From: Phytoactinopolyspora mesophila
Lineage (GTDB): Bacteria; Actinomycetota; Actinomycetes; Jiangellales; Jiangellaceae
NCBI RefSeq assembly: GCF_010122465.1
Contig: NZ_WLZY01000002.1
Coordinates: 571,076 to 635,075 of the forward strand
Length of the DNA stretch: 64,000 nucleotides
Reading direction: 5' to 3'
A model generated the notes under the pieces. It did no database searches. It was not told the origin of the DNA and was given only the letters and a program-made list of their open reading frames with translations. Position 1 is the stretch's first letter, and each line of letters starts with the position of its first letter. The translations under genes and the position numbers were made by a program. Below are positions 33,713 through 42,112 of the stretch, piece after piece.

Positions 33713-35286
33713 GTGAGCTCGCCCATCGACATCGTGGCTGCCCTGGGTGCGCCGTTGCTGCACGTGGTCGTCGCCGGTGCTGATCGCGGCGACGTCCGTG
33801 ACGTGTTCCTCGCCGAGCCGCACGACGCCGTCCCCGGCGAGCCCGGCGATCTGGTCCTCGGCATCGGCGTGCCTGGTCCGGAAGAAGCGGTCCAGCTAGT
33901 GCGGCGGTGTGCCGCGTCGGGCGCAGCCGCGGTGATCATGCGGACGGCCGTCGCCACACCTGTTCCGGTGGCCGAGGCAGCGCAGGAATCTTCCATCACC
34001 CTCGTCGCCGCCGGAGACGGGGTGCCGTGGGCACACCTGGTGTGGCTGTTGCGGGGGGTGATCGATAGGTCGATGCCGCCGCCGGGCGCGTCGTCAGCCG
34101 CAGACACCTCGCCGGGCACGTATGACGACCTCTTCGCACTCGCGGACACCGTCGCGGCGATCGTCGGGGCGCCGGTGACGTTCGAGGACAGCGGATCACG
34201 CGTCCTGGCCTATTCGTCCGGGCAGGGGCAGACGGACACCGCCCGCGTGGCGACGATCGTCGGACGCCGGGTCCCCGAGGAGGTCGCCGCACACTACCGA
34301 GCCCGCGGGGTGTTCCGTCGCCTGGTCCGCTCCGACGAGCCGTTTCTCGTACCAGCCGGCCCGGACGGAATGCTGCCGCGGCTGGTGGTGCCGGTCCGGG
34401 CAGGTGGGAGTGGCTGGGCTCCATCTGGGCGGTCGTCGATGGACCCGTCGACGACGCGACAACGGCTGAGCTGCGCCGGGCGGCATCCGTCCTCGCGCTG
34501 CACCTGCTGCGGTTACGGGCGCAGACCGACATCGTCCGGCGCAGCGCTACGGAGCTGATCCGCTCGGCGCTCTGGCAGTACTCGCCGGAGCGGGGTATCG
34601 ATCAGGCGTTGCCGGGTACGGGTCCGTGGCGCGTCGTCGCACTCAGCGCGCCGGAGAGCCACGAATCCGACGAGCACCTGCAGGTGTGGGAGACGGTGCT
34701 GCGCCGCCACGGCTGGCGACGTGCGGTGCTGGCCGATCTGGCCGGCGACGTCTTCGCGGTGGTCGACGCCGAGGATGGTGACGGTCCCGGCACGTGGGCG
34801 TGGCTTCGGGCCGTGGTTCACGAAATGGACGACGACGGCCGGGGTTGGGTGGCCGCGGCCGGAACGGCGGCGATAACCGCGGAGTTGCCCCGCTCGCGGG
34901 TGGAGGCGGCCGAGCTGTTGAGTATTGTGCGCTCGGGACAAGGCACCGATCCGGCGATGTCGGTCGAGGGCGCGTGGGACGCCGTTGTGCTGCACCGTGT
35001 GCTTGGTGCCGTCGACCTCGCCGTTCCTGGAAGCCCGCTGCGAGCGTTGCTTGACCACGACGCCGAACACGGCACGGCCTACGTGCCGACACTCGGAGCG
35101 TGGCTGGAGCACTATGGCGAGCCGTTACGGGCCGCCAAGGCGCTCCTGATCCACCCCAATACGCTGCGTTATCGCATGCGTCGGCTCCGCGACGTCGTCG
35201 ACATCAACGTGCACGACCCGCGTCAGCGTCTCGCCCTTTACCTTCAGATCGAGGCCGCGCGAAAAACGACGGAGCGGGCGACCTGA
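33713..35286 (+). pseudogene. PucR-family transcriptional regulator with a frameshift
   Basis: Two overlapping frames together encode one PucR-type regulator of about 524 aa. The first runs from the GTG at 33713 through an N-terminal sensor region (TYDDLFALADTVAAIVGAPV) to RLVVPVRAGG. The coding then jumps by one base near 34402-34409 (AGGTGGGA), and the continuation EWLGSIWAVVDGPVDD, LRLRAQTDIVRRSATELI and the C-terminal helix-turn-helix (AKALLIHPNTLRYRMRRL) lies in another frame to 35286. One base is missing for a continuous frame. It may be a true inactivating deletion or an assembly error in a G-rich run. It is divergent from the D-amino-acid dehydrogenase-like gene, its likely target. 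Confidence 0.8.
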
Positions 35287-35439
35287 GGGTCGGCCCGGCA
35301 GCAACCGACGTCCACGACACGCGCTGGTCCGGTTGCCGGCGCCCCGGATAGGGACAGCCCGAACGGCACGCCGTCGGCGGTAGGCCTCCGCCGCGATGAG
35401 CGTGCCCACATCCTCGAAGAGCCGCGTCGTGCCGGCTCA

Positions 35440-36154
35440 CTAGAGGAGCGCCAGCAGACCAGCGGTAACCCGCGGATCCCACTCAGCACTACGGATGTGC
35501 AGTTGTCCCGCGCGATTGGGCGAGTCAGGTGAACCCACCCGATACTCCAGGACAACCTCACCGTTCACGCGCCAGCTGATTCCTGGCGGACGACGTGTCG
35601 GGTCGGCGGGATCCAGCGTGAGGAGGGAGAGGATAAAGAAGACGCCCAGCAGGGGGGGCGGTCACGCATCGGGCCGGCCGCGACAGGGCGCGACCCTGGT
35701 AACCGACGGCGGCCGGCTGGCCGGCTTGCTCAACGATCCAGCGCGTGCGCCGAGGAGATAACCACGCGGCCCGCCTGCAGGTGATCGACGCCAATGATTC
35801 TCCCTGCGACCCGTTCACCGTATATCGCGCCATCCGGCGTGAATAGATGGACTCGGTCACCACGCGGGCGAACACCTCATGCCGGCGGGTATCAGCCCAC
35901 AGGATGAAGGACCGGGACCCGTGCGTGTCGCCTGTTTCGTTGTCGCCCGTTGCATCCACCGGCATGAGGCGTTCGAGAATGGCGAGAACGTCGATGTCAA
36001 CGTGCTCCGCCACCTCGACACTGGCGTCGGTCCCGCGCACCTCCCAGACCGCATCGCCGCCGTCGGAGGGCTCATCCGGCCGCACGGAATCCGCGTCGCG
36101 TCGCCATGCCCGACACTGCTCGAGCCAGAGGACACGGCCCATCCGGTCCGACAT
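35440..36154 (-). pseudogene. Hypothetical membrane-associated protein with frameshift in a G7 tract
   Basis: The frame from the ATG at 36154 reads MSDRMGRVLWLEQCRAW, then HVDIDVLAILERLMP and CRRAAWLSPRRTRWIVEQAG. After a run of seven G on the plus strand (35652-35658), plausible coding switches frame: PLLGVFFILSLLTLDPADP looks like a membrane helix, and ISWRVNGEVVLEYRVGS and SAEWDPRVTAGLLALL follow to a stop at 35440. Removing one base from the run restores a 237-codon gene. No family was recognised. This is either a slipped homopolymer (phase variation or decay) or a sequence error. The 153-bp gap downstream to 35287 shows nothing. Confidence 0.6.
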
Positions 36155-36233
36155 TGTTCTCCCTCCGGCCGCGTTGATCACCCTACCGACACCCGGCCGC
36201 GGCGTTGAATGCCGCCGGAACGCCCGCCTGCCT

Positions 36234-36303
36234 AGCTTCGTGGCCTCACGTAACGTTTAGACCGGTTCTCGGGCCGCGAAACGTTACGTGAGGCCACGAA
36301 GCT
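36234..36303. repeat. 25-bp perfect inverted repeat with 20-base loop
   Basis: The arms 36234-36258 and 36279-36303 are exactly complementary and include the palindromic core ACGTAACGTT. It lies between the SNF2 helicase gene and the hypothetical gene, both leftward. This is the longest perfect hairpin in the window and could be a terminator or a mobile intergenic palindrome. Confidence 0.85.
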
Positions 36304-36355
36304 CAGCTGAGCGAGGTGAAGCGCGGGGAGTCCCGAGCCGCAGCACCCAGCGCGA

Positions 36356-38476
36356 TCAGGCCCGACGGTCGGCTAGCGCCTCGGTCAGTAGTCCCACCAA
36401 TGCCTCGAGCTGGACGTCGGCCGAGGAAGCGATCTCTTCACCGGAGCCGTCGAGTGCGCGCGCGGCAAGGCTCGCCTTGGCGTCGATGAGTTCGGCGATC
36501 TTGGCGTCGATCGTCTGGGCGGCGATGATCCGCCAGGCCGTGACGGGTTCGGTCTGCCCGATCCGGTGGACCCGGTCGATCGCCTGGGTCTGCTCGGCGT
36601 TGGTCCACGAGAGCTCGGCGAGGACGACGTTGCTGGCGACCTGCAGGTTGAGGCCGACGCCGGCGGCGGTGAGAGAGCAGACCGCGATGGCTACGTCCGG
36701 GTCGTTGATGAACGCGTCGATGTTGCGCTGGCGTTCTCTGGGGGACTGATCGCCGCGGACTGAGGCGTAGCCGATTCCCCGCGATTCCAGGAGCTCCGAG
36801 GCAGCGTCCATCACGTCGATGTGCTTGGCGAAGAACACGACCTTGCCCGCGTTGCGGGCCAGCTGTGCGGCGTAGTCGGCCGCCAGGGTGGCCTTGGAAC
36901 GGCCGATCCGGCGCACTACGGCGAACACGTTCTCGCCCGACGACCGGTCCGCGTCCTTGAGTTCCGAGCGCACGACTCGCCGGACAAGCTCGTGATCGAT
37001 GCCCTCGACGACCTTGTCCGAGCGTTCCGCACGCGCGGCGACGGCCGCGTCGTACCGCTGGACCAGGCGCAGCGCGAGCTCACGTTCGGCGTTGCGGATC
37101 GAACGCGTGGTGGCGACGTCGAGCTCAACGGGCAGGTCAGCGATCCGCCGGGCGGGGATGTCGCTGGCGACGTCCACCTTGCGCCGCCGGACGATGCCGA
37201 GATCGATCACGGCTTGGCGTGCCGCGGGCTGGAAGCCCCGATCGGCAGGGGTCTGGCCGGTTTTCTCCAGCGCCGTCATGAGCTGCGGGCCGGGTTTGTT
37301 GTCCTCGATCCAGCCGAGGAACTGCCAGATTGCGCGGAAGTCGTCGATGTCATTGATCAGTGGCGTGCCCGTGAGCGCCATCATCAGCGGCCGCGGGAGG
37401 CGCTGCCGGATCCGATCGGCGATCTCGAGCACATGCTGGGATCGCTGAGACTTCTTGTTCTTGATGAAGTGCGCCTCATCGACGACCATGCCGCGGAAGC
37501 CGTGGGTGGCGATCCAGCCGACGTGGCGGTCCAGCACCTCGTAGTTCACGACGACGATGTCAGCGAACCCATCGATAGTCTCCCCACTGCCGTGAATCAC
37601 CGTCACGCTCCGTGAAGGCGTCCAGAGAGCGACCTCACGGGCCCAGTTCGTCTTGACCACGCTCGGCACCACACACAGCAGCGGGTAGGCGTTCGCGGCC
37701 TGTGCAGCGAGCAGCGCCTGCGCGGTCTTGCCCAGTCCCGGCTCATCAGCCAGCAGGAACGTGCGGTGCCCCTGGGCCGCGGCAGTGATCACGCGGGCCT
37801 GGTGCGGCATAAGTTCGAGTTTGGAAGGCAGCTGCGACGGCGCCGGTTCGGGCAGTTGCATGCACGACCCTGCTCCGGGCGAAGCGTTCTCGAACGAGTT
37901 CAGCAGTGGCGTGATCAGCTCCCAGCCGGCGAGGCGCCGCTGCGTCGGGCGCTGCTGTTCGGCGTCGCCGAAATCGGGTGCGAGGAACGGGTTGGCCAGC
38001 TGCGCGGCGGCGACGGAGCGCGGCACCACCTGTCGCTCACTGGGTGCGACGGTCTGGGGCGTCCGTGGCTTCTCGAGCTCCGGATCTGGCGCCAGGCCAC
38101 CGGCAACCTGCATCTCACGCTTCAGCCGCAATGCTGAGTCGCTGGCCTCGGCGTCCTCGGCGAGGAGCAGGTACAGCGACGGCTGACGGGCCGCGGTCTG
38201 CGCAAGGATGGTCGCGATTCCGTCCAGCCGTCTCAGTTCCGTGTCTCGCTGAGCGTCGGACACGGAAGTGTCGGCTTTAATACGCGCGCGTTCGTCACGC
38301 ACCTGCAACGCGACGGCCTGGAACTTCGCCGCGTCTACCTGGCCCCGCTGGGCGCGGTTCTCGAGTTCTCGGACCGCTTTGGCAAGGACGGGCAGGATCC
38401 CGTCGTTGTCACGCGCGCGACGCTTGCCGCGCTGGGCTGTCCCGGTCCCCCCGGAACGACGTACACGTTGTGCCAC
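36356..38476 (-). CDS. SNF2-family DEAD/DEAH-box helicase
   Basis: A 706-aa ATP-dependent DNA translocase of the SNF2/SMARCAL1-like group. Residues 1-200 are a helical, low-conservation N-terminus. LPHQ-type entry (ELMPHQARVITAAAQG) leads to Walker A DEPGLGKT, the DEAH-type box VVDEAHF, LTGTPLINDIDDF, and in the second lobe VVFFAKHIDVMD, VCSLTAAGVGLNLQ and IDRVHRIGQTEPV. All helicase motifs look intact. AGGAGG lies just before the GTG at 38476. A TTG one codon earlier is too close to it. Such proteins remodel nucleoprotein or stalled DNA structures. The specific role here is unknown. Confidence 0.9.
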   Translation of the reverse strand: MAQRVRRSGGTGTAQRGKRRARDNDGILPVLAKAVRELENRAQRGQVDAAKFQAVALQVRDERARIKADTSVSDAQRDTELRRLDGIATILAQTAARQPSLYLLLAEDAEASDSALRLKREMQVAGGLAPDPELEKPRTPQTVAPSERQVVPRSVAAAQLANPFLAPDFGDAEQQRPTQRRLAGWELITPLLNSFENASPGAGSCMQLPEPAPSQLPSKLELMPHQARVITAAAQGHRTFLLADEPGLGKTAQALLAAQAANAYPLLCVVPSVVKTNWAREVALWTPSRSVTVIHGSGETIDGFADIVVVNYEVLDRHVGWIATHGFRGMVVDEAHFIKNKKSQRSQHVLEIADRIRQRLPRPLMMALTGTPLINDIDDFRAIWQFLGWIEDNKPGPQLMTALEKTGQTPADRGFQPAARQAVIDLGIVRRRKVDVASDIPARRIADLPVELDVATTRSIRNAERELALRLVQRYDAAVAARAERSDKVVEGIDHELVRRVVRSELKDADRSSGENVFAVVRRIGRSKATLAADYAAQLARNAGKVVFFAKHIDVMDAASELLESRGIGYASVRGDQSPRERQRNIDAFINDPDVAIAVCSLTAAGVGLNLQVASNVVLAELSWTNAEQTQAIDRVHRIGQTEPVTAWRIIAAQTIDAKIAELIDAKASLAARALDGSGEEIASSADVQLEALVGLLTEALADRRA

Positions 38477-38768
38477 CAAGCCTCCTGCTGGGTACTACCT
38501 GGACATGGATCGAGCCCCAGCTGCTGTGCCCGTGCGACGGTCCGTCCAGCCGTCGAACTGGCACGGCAAGCACTCCTTGACGAGTGCCTGCCCCAGACGG
38601 GACCGTCACGCGCGTCTCAGCGCCGACGCACCGACGTCGAACAGCGATCTCTCAAGAAGGGGACGCTGCTGGAAAGAAGTCCCTCGAAAGGGACGCCCGA
38701 CGAGCCGGTGTTGTGTCCATGGTACCTGGAGGCGCACGGAGCCGCCTCAAGAGCGCATACTGGAACCA

Positions 38769-38990
38769 ATGACGAAACGAATCCCGGCCAAGCGGCGACA
38801 TCTTGCGAGTAGCCCTTTCCTACCTCAGTCCGAGCCGGTCATCGAGGAGTTCGCCCTCGGGGACCGGGTTTCACATGACCGATACGGCGTTGGCCGGGTC
38901 ACGGCTGAAGAGACCGGGGCGGTGACCGTCGACTTCGGTTCCCAAACGGTCCGCATCGCCAGCCCCTTCCACAAGATGGCGAGATTGTAG
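38769..38990 (+). CDS. Small tudor-like/UvrD-C-type protein
   Basis: A 73-aa basic N-terminus plus a small beta-barrel domain. LGDRVSHDRYGVGRVTAEET followed by VTVDFGSQTVRIASPFHKMARL resembles the C-terminal tudor-like module of UvrD/PcrA helicases, which contacts RNA polymerase or DNA. Short stand-alone versions occur in actinobacteria. It starts at the ATG at 38769 with no clear ribosome site. It is divergent from the SNF2 helicase gene, with 292 bp between their starts. A link with DNA or RNA polymerase is an inference from the domain. Confidence 0.75.
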   Translation: MTKRIPAKRRHLASSPFLPQSEPVIEEFALGDRVSHDRYGVGRVTAEETGAVTVDFGSQTVRIASPFHKMARL

Positions 38991-39007
38991 GCAGCCCCGC
39001 TTGGAAA

Positions 39008-39422
39008 TCAGCGCGGCGTAGCCGGTTTGTAGGCGCGGATCTGGATCCCGGCTGACTCGTGTCCGTTCATGGTGGCGACTGTGAATCGGCGTGTCTCAGA
39101 GATGCTGAAGTCGGTGAGCAGCGCGGCGAGCCTCTCGGGGGAGTGGTGTCGGCAGACTGCCTGCATCTAGCCCGGAGAAGTGCAGAGCAGGATTCAGGGT
39201 ACGGGCCCGGGCGATCATTTCTGGTGAGGTGTCGACGCCTGTCAGGTTGTTGAAGCCCTCACGTCCTAGAGCGTGCATGGTGCGTCCATAGCCGCAGCCG
39301 TAGTCGAGGATCGTGGCATCCCTGGCGACGCCGTTCAGCCAGGGCATGTACAGCGGATGTGTGAATGTCTTGGTCGCCGCGGCAGCATCCCAGTAGGTGG
39401 TTTGAGTATCGAGATCGGACAT
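39008..39422 (-). pseudogene. SAM-dependent methyltransferase with internal deletion
   Basis: The ATG at 39422 opens a class I methyltransferase N-terminus: TTYWDAAAATKTFTHPLY, then the SAM-binding motif ILDYGCGYGRTMHAL and GVDTSPEMIARAR. After ALHFSGLD the reading frame no longer fits. A separate frame supplies what looks like the C-terminus (AVCRHHSPERLAALLTDF, ETRRFTVATMNGHESAG) ending at 39008. The middle third of a usual protein of about 190-200 aa, with the substrate half of the fold, is missing. This points to an internal deletion with a frame change near 39175, so the product is probably inactive. Confidence 0.7.
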
Positions 39423-39525
39423 GACTGGCACCTCCATCGGCGTCCCGGCACGGATCTCATGCTGTCATGGCGCGCGAATCCGTGCGGCGTACCAATGTGT
39501 CGACCTGCGGTGCCAATCGGACTAA

Positions 39526-39687
39526 GAATCCGCGCGAATAGGGATTCGCCGGGCTCACGGGCCCGGGCATCCGGGCTAGCTGCGTTGTCGTCAGTCGACG
39601 CACAAACCCAGTGCGACTCCTGCCTCGGCCTTGCTACCCAGGCGCCCGACCTCGCTCCCTATCCGGCGCCCCTATTCGCGCGGGTTC
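39526..39687. mobile_element. MITE-like element with 18-bp terminal inverted repeats
   Basis: GAATCCGCGCGAATAGGG (39526-39543) and its complement at 39670-39687 match at 17 of 18 positions, with a T-G pair as the sole deviation, and similarity continues inward (CGCCGG on both sides). The 4-bp direct repeat CTAA borders both ends (39522-39525 and 39688-39691), as a target-site duplication would. The 162-bp element has no coding capacity. It fills the gap between the broken methyltransferase and the DHFR-like gene. Confidence 0.6.
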
Positions 39688-39705
39688 CTAAGTCTTCCCC
39701 CCGCG

Positions 39706-40296
39706 TCACAGTACGCGGTAGCGCAGGTGGGTCACCCACGGGGATTTCACGGCATCGAGCTGTTCGAGCCTGACGTCGGGGCTGACCCCGTCGAAGAGCC
39801 GCTTGCCCGCGCCGAGAAGGACCGGGGCGACCGACACGGCGAGTTCGTCCAGCCGGCCGGAGGCGAGGACCTGGCGGATCACGTCTCCACCCATGATCCC
39901 GACGTCCTTCTGGCCTGCTGCTTCCTTCGCCTGGGCAAGTGCGGAGTCGAGGCCGTTCACGAACTGGAACCCTGCGCCGCTGGGTTCGTCCTCTGGTCGG
40001 TGCGTGAGGATGAAGAAGGGGACGGGCCAGGGGTTTGTGCCGCCCCATGCGCCCGCTGACTCGTACGTCCAGCGTCCTCCGACGACGGCGCCGATCCGCT
40101 GAATGGAGTCATCTAGGACTTGTTTGTCCACACCTGTCGCTTCGCCTTTCGGTCCTTGGTCGTAGGACCACGCACCTCCGAACACCCAGTAGTGGAGCTG
40201 CTCGCCACCGTCGCCGAGCCCGCGTCCAGGACCGTCGTTCGGGCCGGTGAAGTAGCCATCGAGGGATACCGTCATCTGGGCCACGATTTTGCTCAT
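39706..40296 (-). CDS. Dihydrofolate reductase-family protein (RibD C-terminal fold)
   Basis: A 196-aa protein of the DHFR/RibD-C superfamily. MSKIVAQMTVSLDGYFTGPND is the typical N-terminus, GAVVGGRWTYE and PFFILTHRPEDEP are core strands, and DVGIMGGDVIRQVLASGRLDEL contains the NADPH-binding GG motif. It reduces a pteridine- or flavin-like substrate by family analogy, but most stand-alone members are uncharacterised. GGGAGGAACAG before the ATG is a strong ribosome site. The MITE-like element follows its 3' end. Confidence 0.9.
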   Translation of the reverse strand: MSKIVAQMTVSLDGYFTGPNDGPGRGLGDGGEQLHYWVFGGAWSYDQGPKGEATGVDKQVLDDSIQRIGAVVGGRWTYESAGAWGGTNPWPVPFFILTHRPEDEPSGAGFQFVNGLDSALAQAKEAAGQKDVGIMGGDVIRQVLASGRLDELAVSVAPVLLGAGKRLFDGVSPDVRLEQLDAVKSPWVTHLRYRVL

Positions 40297-40383
40297 CTGT
40301 TCCTCCCGGGTTGAGGTCGGTAGTGCTCTCCATTGCTACCGACCCGGGCGAGCGGCGAAACTCACCGCCGCGCTGGCTTCGTA

Positions 40384-40428
40384 GCGTCCTGCAGATGGTG
40401 GGCTATGGCGCTCACTGTGCAGGACGCA
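40384..40428. repeat. 45-bp palindromic repeat, copy 2
   Basis: Arms GCGTCCTGCA (40384-40393) and TGCAGGACGC (40418-40427) pair perfectly. The length and the interior TATGGCGCTCACT match the copy at 32290-32334, with compensating changes in the stem. This copy lies between divergent genes. Confidence 0.75.
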
Positions 40429-40471
40429 ACCGGGCGTCGCGGGATCCCGGAGAAGGTGGCGTAATCGTGCG

Positions 40472-40500
40472 TGCAATGTGTGCAAAGTGCTACCATTGCA
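40472..40500. promoter_or_regulatory. Putative VapBC operator
   Basis: TGCAATG (40472-40478) and CATTGCA (40494-40500) form an inverted repeat just upstream of the antitoxin start, in a tract with several TGC triplets. VapB-type antitoxins commonly bind such a site for autoregulation. Confidence 0.5.
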
Positions 40501-40503
40501 TGC

Positions 40504-40737
40504 ATGGAGACCAAGCCGATTCAGATACGCGACGTGCCTGCCGACGCACTCGACGTTATGCGCATTCGTGCGGCGGCTGAGGGGATGAGTCTCACTGCCT
40601 ATCTCCGGCGAATGGTGATCGAGGCGGCGGCCCAGCCCACGGTGGCCGAGGTCTTGGCTCGCGCAGCTCAGCGGCCTCCGGCTGGGCTGACCATGGCAGA
40701 CATTGTGGCGGCGACACGTGCCGGGAGGGGCGAGTGA
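40504..40737 (+). CDS. vapB: VapB/FitA-type antitoxin
   Basis: A 77-aa antitoxin with a ribbon-helix-helix DNA-binding N-terminus. IQIRDVPADALDVMRIRAAA followed by GMSLTAYLRRMV is the FitA-like RHH fold. The C-terminal part (PTVAEVLARAAQRPPAG) would wrap the toxin. Its stop overlaps the GTG of the PIN-domain toxin by 4 bp. An inverted repeat lies directly upstream of its start for autoregulation. The ATG at 40504 is chosen since the RHH strand starts there. Confidence 0.9.
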   Translation: METKPIQIRDVPADALDVMRIRAAAEGMSLTAYLRRMVIEAAAQPTVAEVLARAAQRPPAGLTMADIVAATRAGRGE

Positions 40738-41132
40738 GTGCACTCGTCGTTGACAACTCGGTTCTTGTTTACGTTCTCACCCAAGCGCAAACCAACGACG
40801 TGCTACGCCAGAGGCTCTCCGCGCCGCGTGTGCTGAGCGCGCCCCATCTCGTCGACTATGAGTTTGCTAACGCGCTACGTGGCTTGGTCCAGGCAGGGAA
40901 ACTGGCACCAGAGCACGCGGACGATGCCAGACTCGATTTCGCCGACCTGCGGATCCAGCGTTACCCGGGGGCGGTCACTGCTGAACGTGCGTGGGAACTG
41001 CGCGACAACTTCACCGCCTACGACGCCGCCTACATCGCGCTGGCAGAGGTACTCGACTGCCCGCTGCTGACCGGCGATCAAAAGCTCATCGGAGCGCACC
41101 GCGCCAACGTCGAACTCCACCCCAGCTCGTAA
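40734..41132 (+). CDS. vapC: VapC-type PIN-domain toxin ribonuclease
   Basis: A 132-aa PIN-domain protein. The acidic metal-binding residues are in place: Asp7 in VVDNSVLV, Glu in VDYEFANAL, and the aspartates in TAYDAAYIALAE and LLTGDQKL. This makes it a plausible Mg-dependent RNA-cleaving toxin of the VapC family. It starts at GTG in a GTGA overlap with the antitoxin gene. It is the second toxin-antitoxin pair of the window. Confidence 0.93.
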   Translation: MSALVVDNSVLVYVLTQAQTNDVLRQRLSAPRVLSAPHLVDYEFANALRGLVQAGKLAPEHADDARLDFADLRIQRYPGAVTAERAWELRDNFTAYDAAYIALAEVLDCPLLTGDQKLIGAHRANVELHPSS

Positions 41133-41304
41133 CTTCCTTACTGGGGTCATCGGACCTGGCCGAGCGTGAGAAGGATGTCCCGGCCTCCCAGCGCCGGCGA
41201 GGTCGGAGAGAACCGCGGAAGCTGACGACGCCTCACAAAATCCTGGGCGACGGTGCCGCGATGGGGTAGCGTTTTTCGCTCGCCGGCCACGGAGGTTGCG
41301 AGCC

Positions 41305-42003
41305 ATGACACTTTCGGCACAGACGTTCATCGCGACACTTCGCGAACACGAATCGGAGAGCGAGCGCGCGAAGATCAGCCGATACTTCCGCGGCAGCGCG
41401 GATACGCAGATCATTGGCGTCCGGATGAAGACTACTTTCGACACCGCCGCCAAATATCGCGACGTCCCGCTGGCGGAAGTCGAAGCGCTGCTGGAATCTC
41501 CGTACTACGAGGCGCGAATCGGCGCGGTCAGCATTCTCGACTTCAAAGCCCGCCGCAAAGGCATCACCGATGCCGAGCGCGCAGAGCTCTACAACCTCTA
41601 TCTCCGCCGCCACGACCGCATCGACAATTGGGATCTCGTCGACCGGGCCGCGCCTCGGGTGATCGGTTGGTATCTGTTCGACAAACCTCGAGACCCGCTC
41701 TACAAGCTCGCGGGTTCGGCGAACATCTGGGAGCGCCGGACGGCGATCACCGCGACGTTCTGGTTCATCCGTCAGAGGGACATCGACGACGCGCTGAAGA
41801 TCGCCGAAATGCTGATCGACGACGACGAGGAACTGATCAACAAGTCGGTCGGCACCGGGCTGCGAGAAATTGGCAAGGTCGATCCGGACCGTTTGGTCGA
41901 ATTCCTTCGTACGCATGCCGCCAAGACGCCGCGAGTGACCCTTCGCTACGCGACCGAGCGGCTACCGGCGGACGTGCGAAAACAACTCCTCGGCCCGCGG
42001 TGA
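41305..42003 (+). CDS. DNA alkylation repair protein (AlkD-like)
   Basis: A 232-aa HEAT-like helical-repeat protein of the AlkD DNA glycosylase family. RGSADTQIIGVRMKTTF is the usual N-terminal segment, LLESPYYEARIGAVSILDFK marks the first repeats, and RIDNWDLVDRAAPRVIG carries the conserved Trp-Asp for damaged DNA. NIWERRTAITATFWFIRQ follows. It should remove bulky N3- or N7-alkylated bases. The ATG at 41305 is preferred over an upstream TTG because GGAGG lies ten bases before it. The palindrome at 42043-42090 follows the gene. Confidence 0.9.
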   Translation: MTLSAQTFIATLREHESESERAKISRYFRGSADTQIIGVRMKTTFDTAAKYRDVPLAEVEALLESPYYEARIGAVSILDFKARRKGITDAERAELYNLYLRRHDRIDNWDLVDRAAPRVIGWYLFDKPRDPLYKLAGSANIWERRTAITATFWFIRQRDIDDALKIAEMLIDDDEELINKSVGTGLREIGKVDPDRLVEFLRTHAAKTPRVTLRYATERLPADVRKQLLGPR

Positions 42004-42042
42004 GGGCAGTTACTAGCAGGTGAGACGCCGGTTCCTCGCCGG

Positions 42043-42090
42043 GATCAACGGCGTCGGCTGAGGAAACTCCATGAGCCAACGCCGTTGATC
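42043..42090. repeat. Palindromic element between alkD-like and lyase genes
   Basis: GATCAACGGCGT (42043-42054) and ACGCCGTTGATC (42079-42090) pair perfectly over 12 bp and, after one mismatch, over four more (GGCT/AGCC). It lies between convergent genes and shares GTTGATC with 24074-24137. It could act as a bidirectional terminator. Confidence 0.7.
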
Positions 42091-42112
42091 ACTGTGGGGA
42101 TGGGCGTATTCA

